From positions 248,001-312,000 of the forward strand of contig NW_026292692.1 in the NCBI RefSeq assembly GCF_023091745.1: a DNA stretch of 64,000 nucleotides. Direction: 5' to 3'. Source of the stretch: Budorcas taxicolor (lineage: Eukaryota > Chordata > Mammalia > Artiodactyla > Bovidae). Position 1 is the first letter of the stretch. Each line of letters begins with the position of its first letter. This document shows, in pieces, positions 23,600 through 37,100 of the stretch. The notes beneath the pieces are model-generated. The model was given only the letters and a program-made list of their open reading frames with translations. It did not search any database and was not told the DNA's origin. The position numbers were made by a program, and so were the translations under genes.

Positions 23600-26500
23600 T
23601 TGGTGCAAATCAAGAAGTTCCCCGACGTAGCCGTCTCCACTCGAGAGGAAACACGAGGGTCCCGCCCACATCCAGAGGAGACCCGTTTCCGCCTCGTATC
23701 TCGAGATGAGGGATCCTATCCCTGCTTCGTCGGGAAAGAGTTCCCGGCGTTCCCGTTGCATCTCAAGAGGAGGCCCTGTCAACAGGAACGGCGAGAGGAA
23801 CTCCAGGGTCGTGCCACCATTCCAAGAGTCCCCCAGATGTCTCAGTCCATTACAGAGGAACCTCTTTTCCCTTCACCGGCTCGTCTTTCAGGCCGAGGAT
23901 CGACTCACACCAAGGTGGCACGTGGCACAGCCCTGTGGGAAAGCCTCGTGGGAAAGCCAAATATCCCTTGATCCACGTGACAGGAAGCGTGACACTACTG
24001 CTGCACCTCGGGAGGAAAGCGCACGTGCATGCCCCCACTCGAGACGAGGCCTGACTCCCCTGGGGAGACTCAGAAGCACCCCAAGATCCATGGCAACACT
24101 GGAGAGGAATCCTCAGGTTCCAGCCCCGACTCCACACAAGGTCTTAGGCCCCGGCATGGACGGGAGAGGAATCCCGAGATGGCTCCTAGAAACTCGCATG
24201 GGGACTGGCCTTTCCTGAGGCCACCAGAGCGGGTCCCTGTGGTCCCCGTCTTAACTCGAGAAGACCTGCCGCAACTCGAGAAAATCCAGGAGGTTCTCCC
24301 CTCCAGGCGAGATGAGGCCCATTTCCGCTGAGGCGTCTCGAGGCCGATCACACCTAAGCTCTGGAACTTCAAAAGGGTCCTTCACACCCTTGGTGCAAAT
24401 CAAGAAGTTCCCCGACATACCCGTCTCCACTCGAGAGGAAACACGAGGGTCCCGCCCACATCCAGAGGAGACCCGTTTCTGCCTCGTATCTCGAGATGAG
24501 GGATCCTATCCCTGCTTCGTCGGGAAAGAGTTCCCGGCCTTCCCGTCGCATCTCAAGAGGAGGCCCTCTCAACAGGAACGGCGAGAGGAACTTCAGGGTC
24601 GTGCCACCATTCAAGAGTCCCCCAGATGTCTCAGTCCATTCAAGAGGAACCTGTTTTCCCTTCACCGGCTCGTCGTTCACGCCGAGGATCGACTCACACC
24701 AAGGTGGCACGTGGCACAGCCCAGTGGGAAAGCCTCGTGGGAAAGCCTCGAGCAAAAGCCTCGAGGGAAAGCCACAGATCCCTTGATCCACGTGACAGGA
24801 AGCGGGACACTACTGCTGAAGCACGGGAGGAAACCGCACGTGCATGTTCGCACTCGAGACGAGGCCTGACTCCCCTGGGGAGACTCAGAAGCACGCCAAG
24901 ATCCATGGCAACACTGGAGAGGAATCCTCAGGTTCCGGCCGTGACTCCACACAAGGTCTTAGGCCACGGCATGGACGGGAGAGGAATCCCGACATGGCCC
25001 TTAGCAACTCGCATGGGGACTGGCCTTTCCTGAGGCCACCAGAGCGGGCCCTGAGGTCCCCGTCGTAACTCGAGAAGACCTGCCACAACTCGAGAAAATC
25101 CAGGAGGTTCTCCCCTCCAGGCGAGATGAGGCCCATTTCCGCTGAGGCGTCTCGAGGCCTATTACACCTCAGCTCTGGAATTTCAAAAGGGTCCTTCACA
25201 CCCTTGGTGCAAATCAAGAAGTTGCCCGACATACCCGTCTCCACTCGAGAGGAAACACGAGGGTCCCGCCCACATCCAGAGGAGCCCCGTTTCCGCCTCG
25301 TAGCTCGAGATGAGGGATCCTTTCCCTGCTTCGTCTGGAAAGAGTTCCCGGCGTTCCCCTCGCATCTCAAGAGGAGGCCCTGTCAACAGGAACGGCGAGA
25401 GGAACTCCACGGTCGTGCCACCATTCCAAGAGTCCCCCAGATGTCTCAGTCCATACCAGAGGAACCTCATTTCCCTTCACCGGCTCGTCTTTCACGCCTA
25501 GGATCGACTCACAACAAGGTGGCACGTGGCACAGCCCTGTGGGGAAGCCTCGTGGGAAAGCCTCGAGGGACAGCCTCGAGGGAAAGCCACAGATCCCTTG
25601 ATCCACGTGACAGGAAGCGTGACACTACTGCTGCAGCTCGGGAGGAAAGCGCACGTGCATGCCCCCACTCGAGACGAGGCCTGACTCCCCTGGGGAGACT
25701 CAGAAGCAACCCAAATCCATGGCAACACTGGAGAGGAATCCTCAGGTTCCGGCCCCGACTCCCCACAAGGACTGAGGTCCCGGCATGGACGGGAGAGGAA
25801 TCCCGAGAGGTCCCCTAGCAACTCGCATGGGGACTGGCCTTTCCTGAGGCCACCAGAGCGGGTCCCTGAGGTCCCCGTCGTAACTCGAGAAGACCTGCCG
25901 CAACTCGAGAAAATCCAGGAGGTTCTGCCCTCCAGGCGAGATGAGGCCCTTTTCCGCTGAGGCGTCTCGAGGCTGATCACACCTCACCTCTGGAACTTCG
26001 AAAGGGTACTTCAAACCCTTGGTGCAAATCAAGAAGTTCCCCGACATACCCGTCTCCACTCGTGAGGAACACGAGGGACCCGCCCACATCCAGAGGAGCC
26101 CCGTTTCCGCCTCGTAGATCGAGATGAGGGATCCTTTCCCTGCTTCGTCGGGAAAGATTTCCCGGCGTTCCCGTCGCATCTCAAGAGGAGGCCCTGTCAA
26201 CAGGAATGGCGAGAGGAACTCCAGGGTCGTGCCACCATTCCAAGAGTCCCCCAGATGTCTCAGTCCATTACATAGGAACCTCTTTTCCCTTCACCGGCTC
26301 GTCTTTCAGGCCGAGGATCGACTCACACCAAGGTGGCACGTGGCACAGCCCTGTGGGAAAGCCTCGTGGGAAAGCCTCGACGGCCAGCCTCGAGGGAAAG
26401 CCAAATATCCCTTGATCCACGTGACAGGAAGCGTGACACTACTGCTGCAGCTCGGGAGGAAAGCGCACGTGCATGCCCCCACTCGAGACGAGGCCTGACT

Positions 26501-27647
26501 CCCCTGGGGAGACTCAGAAGCACCCCAAGATCCATGGCAACACTGGAGAGGAATCCTCAGGTTCCAGCCCCGACTCCACACAAGGTCTTAGGCCCCGGCA
26601 TGGACGGGAGAGGAATCCCGAGATGGCTCCTAGAAACTCGCATGGGGACTGGCCTTTCCTGAGGCCACCAGAGCGGGCCCTGTGGTCCCCGTCTAACTCG
26701 AGAAGACCTGCCGCAACTCGAGAAAATCCAGGAGGTTCTCCCCTCCAGGCGAGATGAGGCCCATTTCCGCTGAGGCGTCTCGAGGCCGATCACACCTAAG
26801 CTCTGGAACTTCAAAAGGGTCCTTCACACCCTTGGTGCAAATCAAGAAGTTCCCCGACATACCCGTCTCCACTCGAGAGGAAACACGAGGGTCCCGCCCA
26901 CATCCAGAGGAGCCCCGTTTCCGCCTTGTATCTCGAGATGAGGGATCCTATCCCTGCTTCGTCGGGAAAGAGTTCCCGGCGTTCCCGTTGCATCTGAAGA
27001 GGAGGCCCTGTCAACAGGAACGGCGAGAGGAACTCCAGGGTCGTGCCACCAGTTCAAGAGTCCCCCAGATGTCTCAGTCCATTCCAGAGGAACCTCTCTT
27101 CGCTTCACCGGCTCGTCTTTCAGGCCGAGGATCGACTCACACCAAGGTGGCACGTGGCACAGCCCTGTGGGAAAGCCTCGTGGGAAAGCCTCGAGGGACA
27201 GCCTCGAGGGAAAGCCACAGATCCCTTGATCCACGTGACAGGAAGCGTGACACTACTGCTGCAGCTCGGGAGGAAAGCGCACGTGCATGCCCCCACTCGA
27301 GACGAGGCCTGACTCCCCTGGGGAGACTCAGAAGCAACCCAAGATCCATGGCAACACTGGAGAGGAATCCTCAGGTTCCGGCCCCGACTCCACACAAGGT
27401 CTTAGGCCCCGGCATGGACGGGAGAGGAATCCCGACATGGCACTTAGCAACTCGCATGGGGACTGTCCTTTCCTGAGGCCACCAGAGCGGGTCCCTGAGG
27501 TCCCCGTCGTAACTCGAGAAGACCTGCCGCAACTCGAGAAAATCCAGGAGGTTCTCCCCTCCAGGCGAGATGAGGCCCATTTCCGCTGAGGCGTCTCGAG
27601 CCCGATCACACCTCAGCTCTGGAACTTCAAAAGGGTCCTTCACACCC
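23600..27647 (+). repeat. HOR1 copy 4, first half: monomers A-B-C-D-E
   Basis: Monomers begin at 23600 (A, 790 bp), 24390 (B, 814), 25204 (C, 815), 26019 (D, 813) and 26832 (E, 816). The unfused C-D-E order of copy 1 reappears here, so this copy cannot descend from copy 2 or 3 by deletion alone. It derives from a long-form parent. Its A carries the full catggggactgg as in copies 2 and 3. After E the F monomer is replaced by an F/C hybrid and the order becomes irregular. Confidence 0.9.
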
Positions 27648-28463
27648 TTGGTGCAAATCAAGAAGTTCCCCGACATACCCGTCTCCACTCGAGAGGAAAC
27701 ACGAGGGTCCCGCCCACATCCAGAGGAGACCCGTTTCCGCCTCGTATCTCGAGATGAGGGATCCTATCCCTGCTTCGTCGGGAAAGAGTTCCCGGCCTTC
27801 CCGTCGCATCTCAAGAGGAGGCCCTCTCAACAGGAATGGCGAGAGGAACTCCAGGGTCGTGCCACCATTCAAAGAGTCCCCCAGATGTCTCAGTCCATAC
27901 CAGAGGAACCTCATTTCCTTTCACCGGCTCGTCTTTCACGCCTAGGATCGACTCACAACAAGGTGGCACATGGCACAGCCCTGTGGGGAAGCCTCGTGGG
28001 AAAGCCTCTAGGGACAGCCTCGAGGGAAAGCCACAGATCCCTTGATCCACGTGACAGGAAGCGTGACACTACTGCTGCAGCTCGGGAGGAAAGCGCACGT
28101 GCATGCCCCCACTAGAGACGAGGCCTGTCTCCCCTGGGGAGACTCAGAAGCAACCCAAGATCCATGGCAACACTGGAGAGGAATCCTCAGGTTCCGGCCC
28201 CGACTCCCCACAAGGACTGAGGTCCCGGCATGGACGGGAGAGGAATCCCGAGAGGTCCCCTAGCAACTCGCATGGGGACTGGCCTTTCCTGAGGCCACCA
28301 GAGCGGGTCCCTGAGGTCCCCGTCGTAACTCGAGAAGACCTGCCGCAACTCGAGAAAATCCAGGAGGTTCTCCCCTCCAGGCGAGATGAGGCCCATTTCC
28401 GCTGAGGCGTCTCGAGCCCGATCACACCTCAGCTCTGGAACTTCAAAAGGGTCCTTCACACCC
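27648..28463 (+). repeat. F/C hybrid monomer
   Basis: The first third matches F/B types (gaggagacccg, tatctcgag, cggccttcccg). The rest matches C (ccataccagaggaacctca, cgcctaggatcg, acaacaaggtgg). The switch lies roughly between 27797 and 27897. Private changes include attcaaagagtcc and tttcctttcaccgg. The same hybrid architecture recurs at 28464, 30908 and 31724. Confidence 0.8.
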
Positions 28464-31400
28464 TTGGTGCAAATCAAGAAGTTCCCCGACCTACCCGTCT
28501 CCACTCGAGAGGAAACACGAGGGTCCCGCCCACATCCAGAGGAGACCCGTTTCCACCTCGTATCTCCAGATGAGGGATCCTATCCCTGCTTCGTCGGGAA
28601 AGAGTTCCCGGCCTTCCCGTCGCATCTCAAGAGGAGGCCCTCTCAACAGGAATGGCGAGAGGAACTCCACGGTCGTGCCACCATTCCAAGAGTCCCCCAG
28701 ATGTCTCAGTCCATACCAGAGGAACCTCATTTCCCTTCACCGGCTCGTCTTTCACGCCTAGGATCGACTCACAACAAGGTGGCACGTGGCACAGCCCTGT
28801 GGGGAAGCCTCGTGGGAAAGCCTCGAGGGACAGCCTCGAGGGAAAGCCACAGATCCCTTGATCCACGTGACAGGAAGCGTGACACTACTGCTGCAGCTCG
28901 GGAGGAAAGCGCACGTGCATGCCCCCACTCGAGACGAGGCCTGACTCCCCTGGGGAGACTCAGAAGCAACCCAAATCCATGGCAACACTGGAGAGGAATC
29001 CTCAGGTTCCGGCCCCGACTCCCCACAAGGACTGAGGTCCCGGCATGGACGGGAGAGGAATCCCGAGAGGTCCCCTAGCAACTCGCATGGGGACTGGCCT
29101 TTCCTGAGGCCACCAGAGCGGGTCCCTGAGGTCCCCGTCGTAACTCGAGAAGACCTGCCGCAACTCGAGAAAATCCAGGAGGTTCTGCCCTCCAGGCGAG
29201 ATGAGGCCCTTTTCCGCTGAGGCGTCTCGAGGCTGATCACACCTCACCTCTGGAACTTCGAAAGGGTACTTCAAACCCTTGGTGCAAATCAAGAAGTTCC
29301 CCGACATACCCGTCTCCACTCGTGAGGAACACGAGGGACCCGCCCACATCCAGAGGAGCCCCGTTTCCGCCTCGTAGATCGAGATGAGGGATCCTTTCCC
29401 TGCTTCGTCGGGAAAGATTTCCCGGCGTTCCCGTCGCATCTCAAGAGGAGGCCCTGTCAACAGGAACGGCGAGAGGAACTCCAGGGTCGTGCCACCATTC
29501 CAAGAGTCCCCCAGATGTCTCAGTCCATTACATAGGAACCTCTTTTCCCTTCACCGGCTCGTCTTTCAGGCCGAGGATCGACTCACACCAAGGTGGCACG
29601 TGGCACAGCCCTGTGGGAAAGCCTCGTGGGAAAGCCTCGACGGCCAGCCTCGAGGGAAAGCCAAATATCCCTTGATCCACGTGACAGGAAGCGTGACACT
29701 ACTGCTGCAGCTCGGGAGGAAAGCGCACGTGCATGCCCCCACTCGAGACGAGGCCTGACTCCCCTGGGGAGACTCAGAAGCACCCCAAGATCCATGGCAA
29801 CACTGGAGAGGAATCCTCAGGTTCCAGCCCCGACTCCACACAAGGTCTTAGGCCCCGGCATGGACGGGAGAGGAATCCCGAGATGGCTCCTAGAAACTCG
29901 CATGGGGACTGGCCTTTCCTGAGGCCACCAGAGCGGGCCCTGTGGTCCCCGTCTAACTCGAGAAGACCTGCCGCAACTCGAGAAAATCCAGGAGGTTCTC
30001 CCCTCCAGGCGAGATGAGGCCCATTTCCGCTGAGGCGTCTCGAGGCCGATCACACCTAAGCTCTGGAACTTCAAAAGGGTCCTTCACACCCTTGGTGCAA
30101 ATCAAGAAGTTCCCCGACATACCCGTCTCCACTCGAGAGGAAACACGAGGGTCCCGCCCACATCCAGAGGAGCCCCGTTTCCGCCTTGTATCTCGAGATG
30201 AGGGATCCTATCACTGCTTCGTCGGGAAAGAGTTCCCGGCGTTCCCGTTGCATCTGAAGAGGAGGCCCTGTCAACAGGAACGGCGAGAGGAACTCCAGGG
30301 TCGTGCCACCAGTTCAAGAGTCCCCCAGATGTCTCAGTCCATTCCAGAGGAACCTCTCTTCGCTTCACCGGCTCGTCTTTCAGGCCGAGGATCGACTCAC
30401 ACCAAGGTGGCACGTGGCACAGCCCTGTGGGAAAGCCTCGTGGGAAAGCCTCGAGCGAAAGCCTCGAGGGAAAGCCAAATATCCCTTGTTCCACGAGACA
30501 GGAAGCGTGACACTACTGCTGATGCACGGGAGGAAACCGCACGTGCATGTTCGCACTCGAGACGAGGCCTGACTCCCCTGGGGAGACTCAGAAGCACCCC
30601 AAGATCCATGGCAACACTGGAGAGGAATCCTCAGGTTCCGGCCCCGACTCCACACAAGGTCTTAGGCCCCGGCATGGACGGGAGAGGAATCCCGACATGG
30701 CCCTTAGCAACTCGCATGGGGACTGGCATTTCCTGAGGCCACCAGAGCGGGTCCCTGAGGTCCCCGTCGTAACTCGAGAAGACCTGCCGCAACTCGAGAA
30801 AATCCAGGAGGTTCTCCCCTCCAGGCGAGATGAGGCCCATTTCCGCTGAGGCGTCTCGAGCCCGATCACACCTCAGCTCTGGAACTTCAAAAGGGTCCTT
30901 CACACCCTTGGTGCAAATCAAGAAGTTCCCCGACATACCCGTCTCCACTCGAGAGGAAACACGAGGGTCCCGCCCACATCCAGAGGAGACCCGTTTCCGC
31001 CTCGTATCTCGAGATGAGGGATCCTATCCCTGCTTCGTCGGGAAAGAGTTCCCGGCCTTCCCGTCGCATCTCAAGAGGAGGCCCTCTCAACAGGAATGGC
31101 GAGAGGAACTCCACGGTCGTGCCACCATTCCAAGAGTCCCCCAGATGTCTCAGTCCATACCAGAGGAACCTCATTTCCGTTCACCGGCTCGTCTTTCACG
31201 TCTAGGATCGACTCACAACAAGGTGGAACGTGGCACAGCCCTGTGGGGAAGCCTCGTGGGAAAGCCTCGAGGGACAGCCTCGAGGGAAAGCCACAGATCC
31301 CTTGATCCACGTGACAGGAAGCGTGACACTACTGCTGCAGCTCGGGAGGAAAGCACACGTGCATGCCCCCACTCGAGACGAGGCCTGACTCCCCTGGGGA

Positions 31401-34169
31401 GACTCAGAAGCAACCCAAGATCCATGGCAACACTGGAGAGGAATCCTCAGGTTCCGGCCCCGACTCCACACAAGGTCTTAGGCCCCGGCATGGACGGGAG
31501 AGGAATCCCGACATGGCACTTAGCAACTCGCATGGGGACTGTCCTTTCCTGAGGCCACCAGAGCGGGTCCCTGAGGTCCCCGTCGTAACTCGAGAAGACC
31601 TGCCGCAACTCGAGAAAATCCAGGAGGTTCTCCCCTCCAGGCGAGATGAGGCCCATTTCCGCTGAGGCATCTCGAGCCCGATCACACCTCAGCTCTGGAA
31701 CTTCAAAAGGGTCCTTCACACCCTTGGTGCAAATCAAGAAGTTCCCCGACATACCCGTCTCCACTCGAGAGGAAACACGAGGGTCCCGCCCACATCCAGA
31801 GGAGACCCGTTTCCGCCTCGTATCTCGAGATGAGGGATCCTATCCCTGCTTCGTCGGGAAAGAGTTCCCGGCCTTCCCGTCGCATCTCAAGAGGAGGCCC
31901 TCTCAACAGGAATGGCGAGAGGAACTCCAGGGTCGTGCCACCATTCCAAGAGTCCCCCAGATGTCTCAGTCCATACCAGAGGAACCTCATTTCCCTTCAC
32001 CGGCTCGTCTTTCACGCCTAGGATCGACTCACAACAAGGTGGCACATGGCACAGCCCTGTGGGGAAGCCTCGTGGGAAAGCCTCTAGGGACAGCCTCGAG
32101 GGAAAGCCACAGATCCCTTGATCCACGTGACAGGAAGCGTGACACTACTGCTGCAGCTCGGGAGGAAAGCGCACGTGCATGCCCCCACTAGAGACGAGGC
32201 CTGTCTCCCCTGGGGAGACTCAGAAGCAACCCAAGATCCATGGCAACACTGGAGAGGAATCCTCAGGTTCCGGCCCCGACTCCCCACAAGGACTGAGGTC
32301 CCGGCATGGACGGGAGAGGAATCCCGAGAGGTCCCCTAGCAACTCGCATGGGGACTGGCCTTTCCTGAGGCCACCAGAGCGGGTCCCTGAGGTCCCCGTC
32401 GTAACTCGAGAAGACCTGCCGCAACTCGAGAAAATCCAGGAGGTTCTCCCCTCCAGGCGAGATGAGGCCCTTTTCCGCTGAGGCGTCTCGAGGCTGATCA
32501 CACCTCACCTCTGGAACTTCGAAAGGGTCCTTCACACCCTTGGTGCAAATCAAGAAGTTCCCCGACATACCCGTCTCCACTCGAGAGGAAACACGAGGGA
32601 CCCGCCCACATCCAGAGGAGCCCCGTTTCCGCCTCGTAGCTCGAGATGAGGGATCCTTTCCCTGCTTCGTCGGGAAAGATTTCCCGGCGTTCCCGTCGCA
32701 TCTCAAGAGGAGGCCCTGTCAACAGGAACGGCGAGAGGAACTCCAGGGTCGTGCCACCATCCGAGAATCCCCCAGATGTCTCAGTCCATTCCAGAGGAAT
32801 CTCTTTTCCCTTCTCCGGCTCGTCGTTCACGCCGAGGATCGACTCACACCAAGGTGGCACGTGGCACAGCCCTGTGGGAAAGCCTCGTGGGAAAGCCTCG
32901 AGCGAAAGCCTCGAGGGAAAGCCACAGATCCCTTGATCCACGTGACAGGAAGCGTGACACTACTGCTGAAGCATGGGAGGAAACCGCACGTGCATGTTCG
33001 CACTCGAGACAAGGCCTGACTCCCCTGGGGAGACTCAGAAGCACCCCAAGATCCATGGCAACACTGGAGAGGAATCCTCAGGTTCCGGCCCCGACTCCAC
33101 ACAAGGTCTTAGGCCCCGGCATGGACGGGAGAGGAATCCCGACATGGCCCTTAGCAACTCGCATGGGGACTGGCCTTTCCTGAGGCCACCAGAGCGGGTC
33201 CCTGAGGTCCCCGTCGGAACTCAAGACGGCCTGCCGCAACTCGAGAAAATCCAGGAGGTTCTCCCCTCCAGGCGAGATGAGGCCCATTTCCGCTGAGGCG
33301 TCTCGAGGCCGATTACACCTCAGCTCTGGAAATTCAAAAGGGTCCTTCACAGCCTTGGTGCAAATCAAGAAGTTGCCCGACATACCCGTCTCCACTCGAG
33401 AGGAAACACGAGGGTCCCGCCCACATCCAGAGGAGCCCCGTTTCCGCCTCGTAGCTCGAGAAGAGGGATCCTTTCCCTGCTTCGTCGGGAAAGAGTTCCC
33501 GGCGTTCCCCTCGCAACTCAAGAGGAGGCCCTCTCAACAGGAACGGCGAGAGGAACTCCAGGGTCGTGCCACCATTCCAAGAGTCCCCCAGATGTCTCAG
33601 TCCGTACCAGAGGAACCTCATTTCCCTTCACCGGCTCGTCTTTCACGCCTAGGATCGACTCACAACAAGGTGGCACGTGGCACAGCCCTGTGGGGAAGCC
33701 TCGTGGGAAAGCCTCGAAGGACAGCCTCGAGGGAAAGCCACAGATCCCTTGATCCACGTGACAGGAAGCGTGACACTACTGCTGCAGCTCGGGAGGAAAG
33801 CGCACGTGCATGCCCCCACTCGAGACGAGGCCTGACTCCCCTGGGGAGACTCAGAAGCAACCCAAGATCCATGGCAACACTGGAGAGGAATCCTCAGGTT
33901 CCGGCCCCGACTCCCCACAAGGACTGAGGTCCCGGCATGGACGGGAGAGGAATCCCGAGAGGTCCCCTAGCAACTCGCATGGGGACTGGCCTTTCCTGAG
34001 GCCACCAGAGCGGGTCCCTGAGGTACCCGTCGTAACTCGAGAAGACCTGCCGCAACTCGAGAAAATCCAGGAGGTTCTCCCCTCCAGGCGAGATGAGGCC
34101 CATTTCCGCTGAGGCGCCTTGAGGTGATCACACGTCACCTCTGAAACTTCGAAAGGGTCCTTCACACCC
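27648..34169 (+). repeat. Irregular HOR1-derived mosaic of eight monomers
   Basis: Monomers begin at 27648 (F/C), 28464 (F/C), 29279 (D), 30092 (E start with G- and B-like later blocks), 30908 (F/C, then E-like end), 31724 (F/C), 32540 (D-like start, then S/B-like block) and 33355 (G-like start, then C). Two registers overlap. C-D-E-F/C repeats at 3260 bp (25204 to 28464 to 31724). The distinctive pair at 27648 and 31724, sharing cctctagggacagcc and cactagagacgaggcctgtc, repeats at 4076 bp. This is what repeated unequal exchange with shifting 4- and 5-monomer register would leave. Confidence 0.85.
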
Positions 34170-37100
34170 TTGGTGCAAATCAAGAAGTTCCCCGACTTAA
34201 CCGTCTCCACTCGAGAGGAAACACGAGGGTCCCGCGCACATCCAGAGGAGCCCTGTTTCCGCCTAGTAGCTCGAGATGAGGGATCCTTTCCCTGCTTCTT
34301 CGGGAACGAGTTCCCGGCGTTCCCGTCGCATCTCAAGAGGAGGCCCTCTCAACAGGTACGGCGAGAGGAACTCCAGGGTCGAGCCACCATTCCAAGAGAC
34401 CCCCAGATGTCTCAGTCCATTCCAGAGGAACCTCTTTTCCCTTCACCGGCTCGTCTTTCACGTCGAGGTTCGAGTCACACCAAGGTGGCACGTGGCAGAG
34501 CCCTGTGGGAAAGCCTCGTGGGAAAGCCACAGATCCCTTGATCCACGTGACAGGAAGCATGACACTACTGCTGCAGCTCGGGAGGAAAGCACACGTGCAT
34601 GCCCCCAGCGAGACGAGGCCTGACTCCCCTGGGGAGACTCAGAAGCACCCCAAGATCCATGGCAACACTGGAGAGGAATCCTCAGGTTCCGGCCCCGACT
34701 CCACACAAGGACTGAGGCCCCGGCCTCGACGGGAGAGGAATCCCGAGAGGGCCCCTAGCAACTAGCATGGGGACTGGCCTTTCCTGAGGCCACCAGAGCG
34801 GGTCCCTGAGGTCCCCGTCGTAACTCGAGAAGACCTGCCGCAATTCGAGAAAATCCAGGAGGTTCTCCCCTCCAGGCGAGAAGAGGACCATTTCCACTGA
34901 GGTGTCTCGAGGCTGATCACACCTCACCTCTGGAACTTCGAAAGGGTCCTTCACACCCTTGGTGCAAATCAAGAAGTTCCCCGACATACCCGTCTCCACT
35001 CGAGAGGAAACACGAGGGTCCCGCCCACATCCAGAGGGGCCCGTTTCTGCCTCATAGCTCGAGATGAGGGATCCTTTCCCTGCTTCGTCGGGAAAGAGTT
35101 CCCGGCGTTCCCATCGCATCTCAAGAGGAGGCCCTCTCAACAGGAACAGCGAGAGGAACTCCAAGGTCTTGCCACCATTCCAAGAGTCCCCCAGATGTCT
35201 CAGTCCATTCCAGAGGAACCTCTTTTCCCTTCACCGGCTCGTCTTTCACGCCGAGGATCGACTCACACCAAGGTGGCACGTGGCACAGCCCTGTGGGAAA
35301 GCCTCGTGTGAAAGCCTCGAGGGACAGCCTCGAGGGAAAGCCACAGATTCCTTGATCCACGCGATAGGAAGCGTGACACTACTGCTGCAGCTCGGGAGGA
35401 AAGCTCACGTGCATGCCCCCACTCGAGACGAGGCCTGACTCCCCTGGGGAGACTCAGAAGCACCCCAAGATCCATGGCAACACTCGAGAGGAATCCTCAG
35501 GTTCCGGCCCCGACCCAACAAGGACTGAGGCCCCGGCATGGACGGGAGAGGAATCCCGAGTGGTCCCTTAGCAACTCGCATGGGGACTGGCCTTTCCTGA
35601 GGCCACCAGAGCGGGTCCCTGAGTTCCCCGTCGTAACTCGAGAAGACCTGCCGCAACTCGAGAAAATCCAGGAGGTTCTCCCCTCCAGGCGAGATGAGGC
35701 CCATTTCCGCTGAGGCGTCTCTAGGCTGATCACACGTCACCTCTGAAACTTCGAAAGGGTCCTTCACACCCTTGGTGCAAATCAAGAAGTTCCCCGACAT
35801 ACCCGTCTCCACTCGAGAGGAATCACGAGGGTCCCGCCCACATCCAGAGGAGCCCCGTTTCCGCCTCGTAGCTCGAGATGAGGGATCCTATCCCTGCTTC
35901 GTCGGGAAAGATATCCCGGCCTTCGCATCGCATCTCAAGAGGAGGCCCTCTCAACAGGAACGGCGAGAGGAACTCCAGGGTCGTGCCACCATTCCAGGAG
36001 TCTCCCAGATGTCTCAGTCCATTCCAGAGGATCCTCTTTACCCTTCACCGGCTCGTCTTTCACGGCGAGGATCGAATCACACCAAGGTGGCACGTGGCAC
36101 AGCCCTGTGGAAAGCCTCGTGGAAAGCCTCGACGGCCAGCCTCGAGGGAAAGCCAAATATCCCTAGATCCACGAGACAGGAAGCGTGACACTACGGCTGC
36201 AGCTCGGGAGGAAAGTGCACGTGCATGCCCCCACTAGAGACGAGGCCTGACTCCCCTGGGGAAACTCAGAAGCACCCCAAGATCCATGGCAACACTGGAG
36301 AGGAATCCTCAGGTTCCGGCCCCGAATCCACACAAGGCCTTAAGCCCCGGCATGGACGGGAGAGGAATCCCGAGATGGTCCCTACCAACTCGCATGGGGA
36401 CTGGCCTTTCCTGAGGCCACCAGAGCGGGTCCCTGAGGTCCCCGTCGTAACTCGAGAATACCTGACGCAACTCGAGATAATCCAGGAGGTTCTCCTCTCC
36501 AGGCGAGATGAGGCCCATTTCCGCTGAGGCGTCTCGAGGCTGATCACACCTCACCTCTGGAACTTCGAAAGGGTCCTTCACACCCTTGGTGCAAATTAAG
36601 AAGTTCCCCGACCTAGCCGTCTCCACTCCAGAGGAATCACGAGGGTCCCGCCCACATCCAGAGGAGCCCCGTTTCCGCCTCGTAGCTCGAGATGAGGGAT
36701 CCTTTCCCTGCTTCGTCGGGAAAGAGTTCCCGGCGTTCCCGTCGCATCTCAAGAGGAGGCCCTGTCAACAGGAACGGCGAGAGGAACTCCAGGGTCGTGC
36801 CACCATTCCAAGAGTCCCCCAGATGTCTCAGTCCATTCAAGAGGCACCTCTTTTCCCTTCACCGGCTCGTCGTTCACGCCGAGGATCGACTCACACCAAG
36901 GTGGCACGTGGCACAGCCCAGTGGGAAAGCCTCGTGGGAAAGCCTCGAGCGAAAGCCTCGAGGGAAAGCCACAGATCCCTTGATCCACGTGACAGGAAGC
37001 GTGACACTACTGCTGAAGCACGGGAGGAAACCGCACGTGCATGTTCGCACTCGAGACGAGGCCTGACTCCCCTGGGGAGACTCAGAAGCACCCCAAGATC

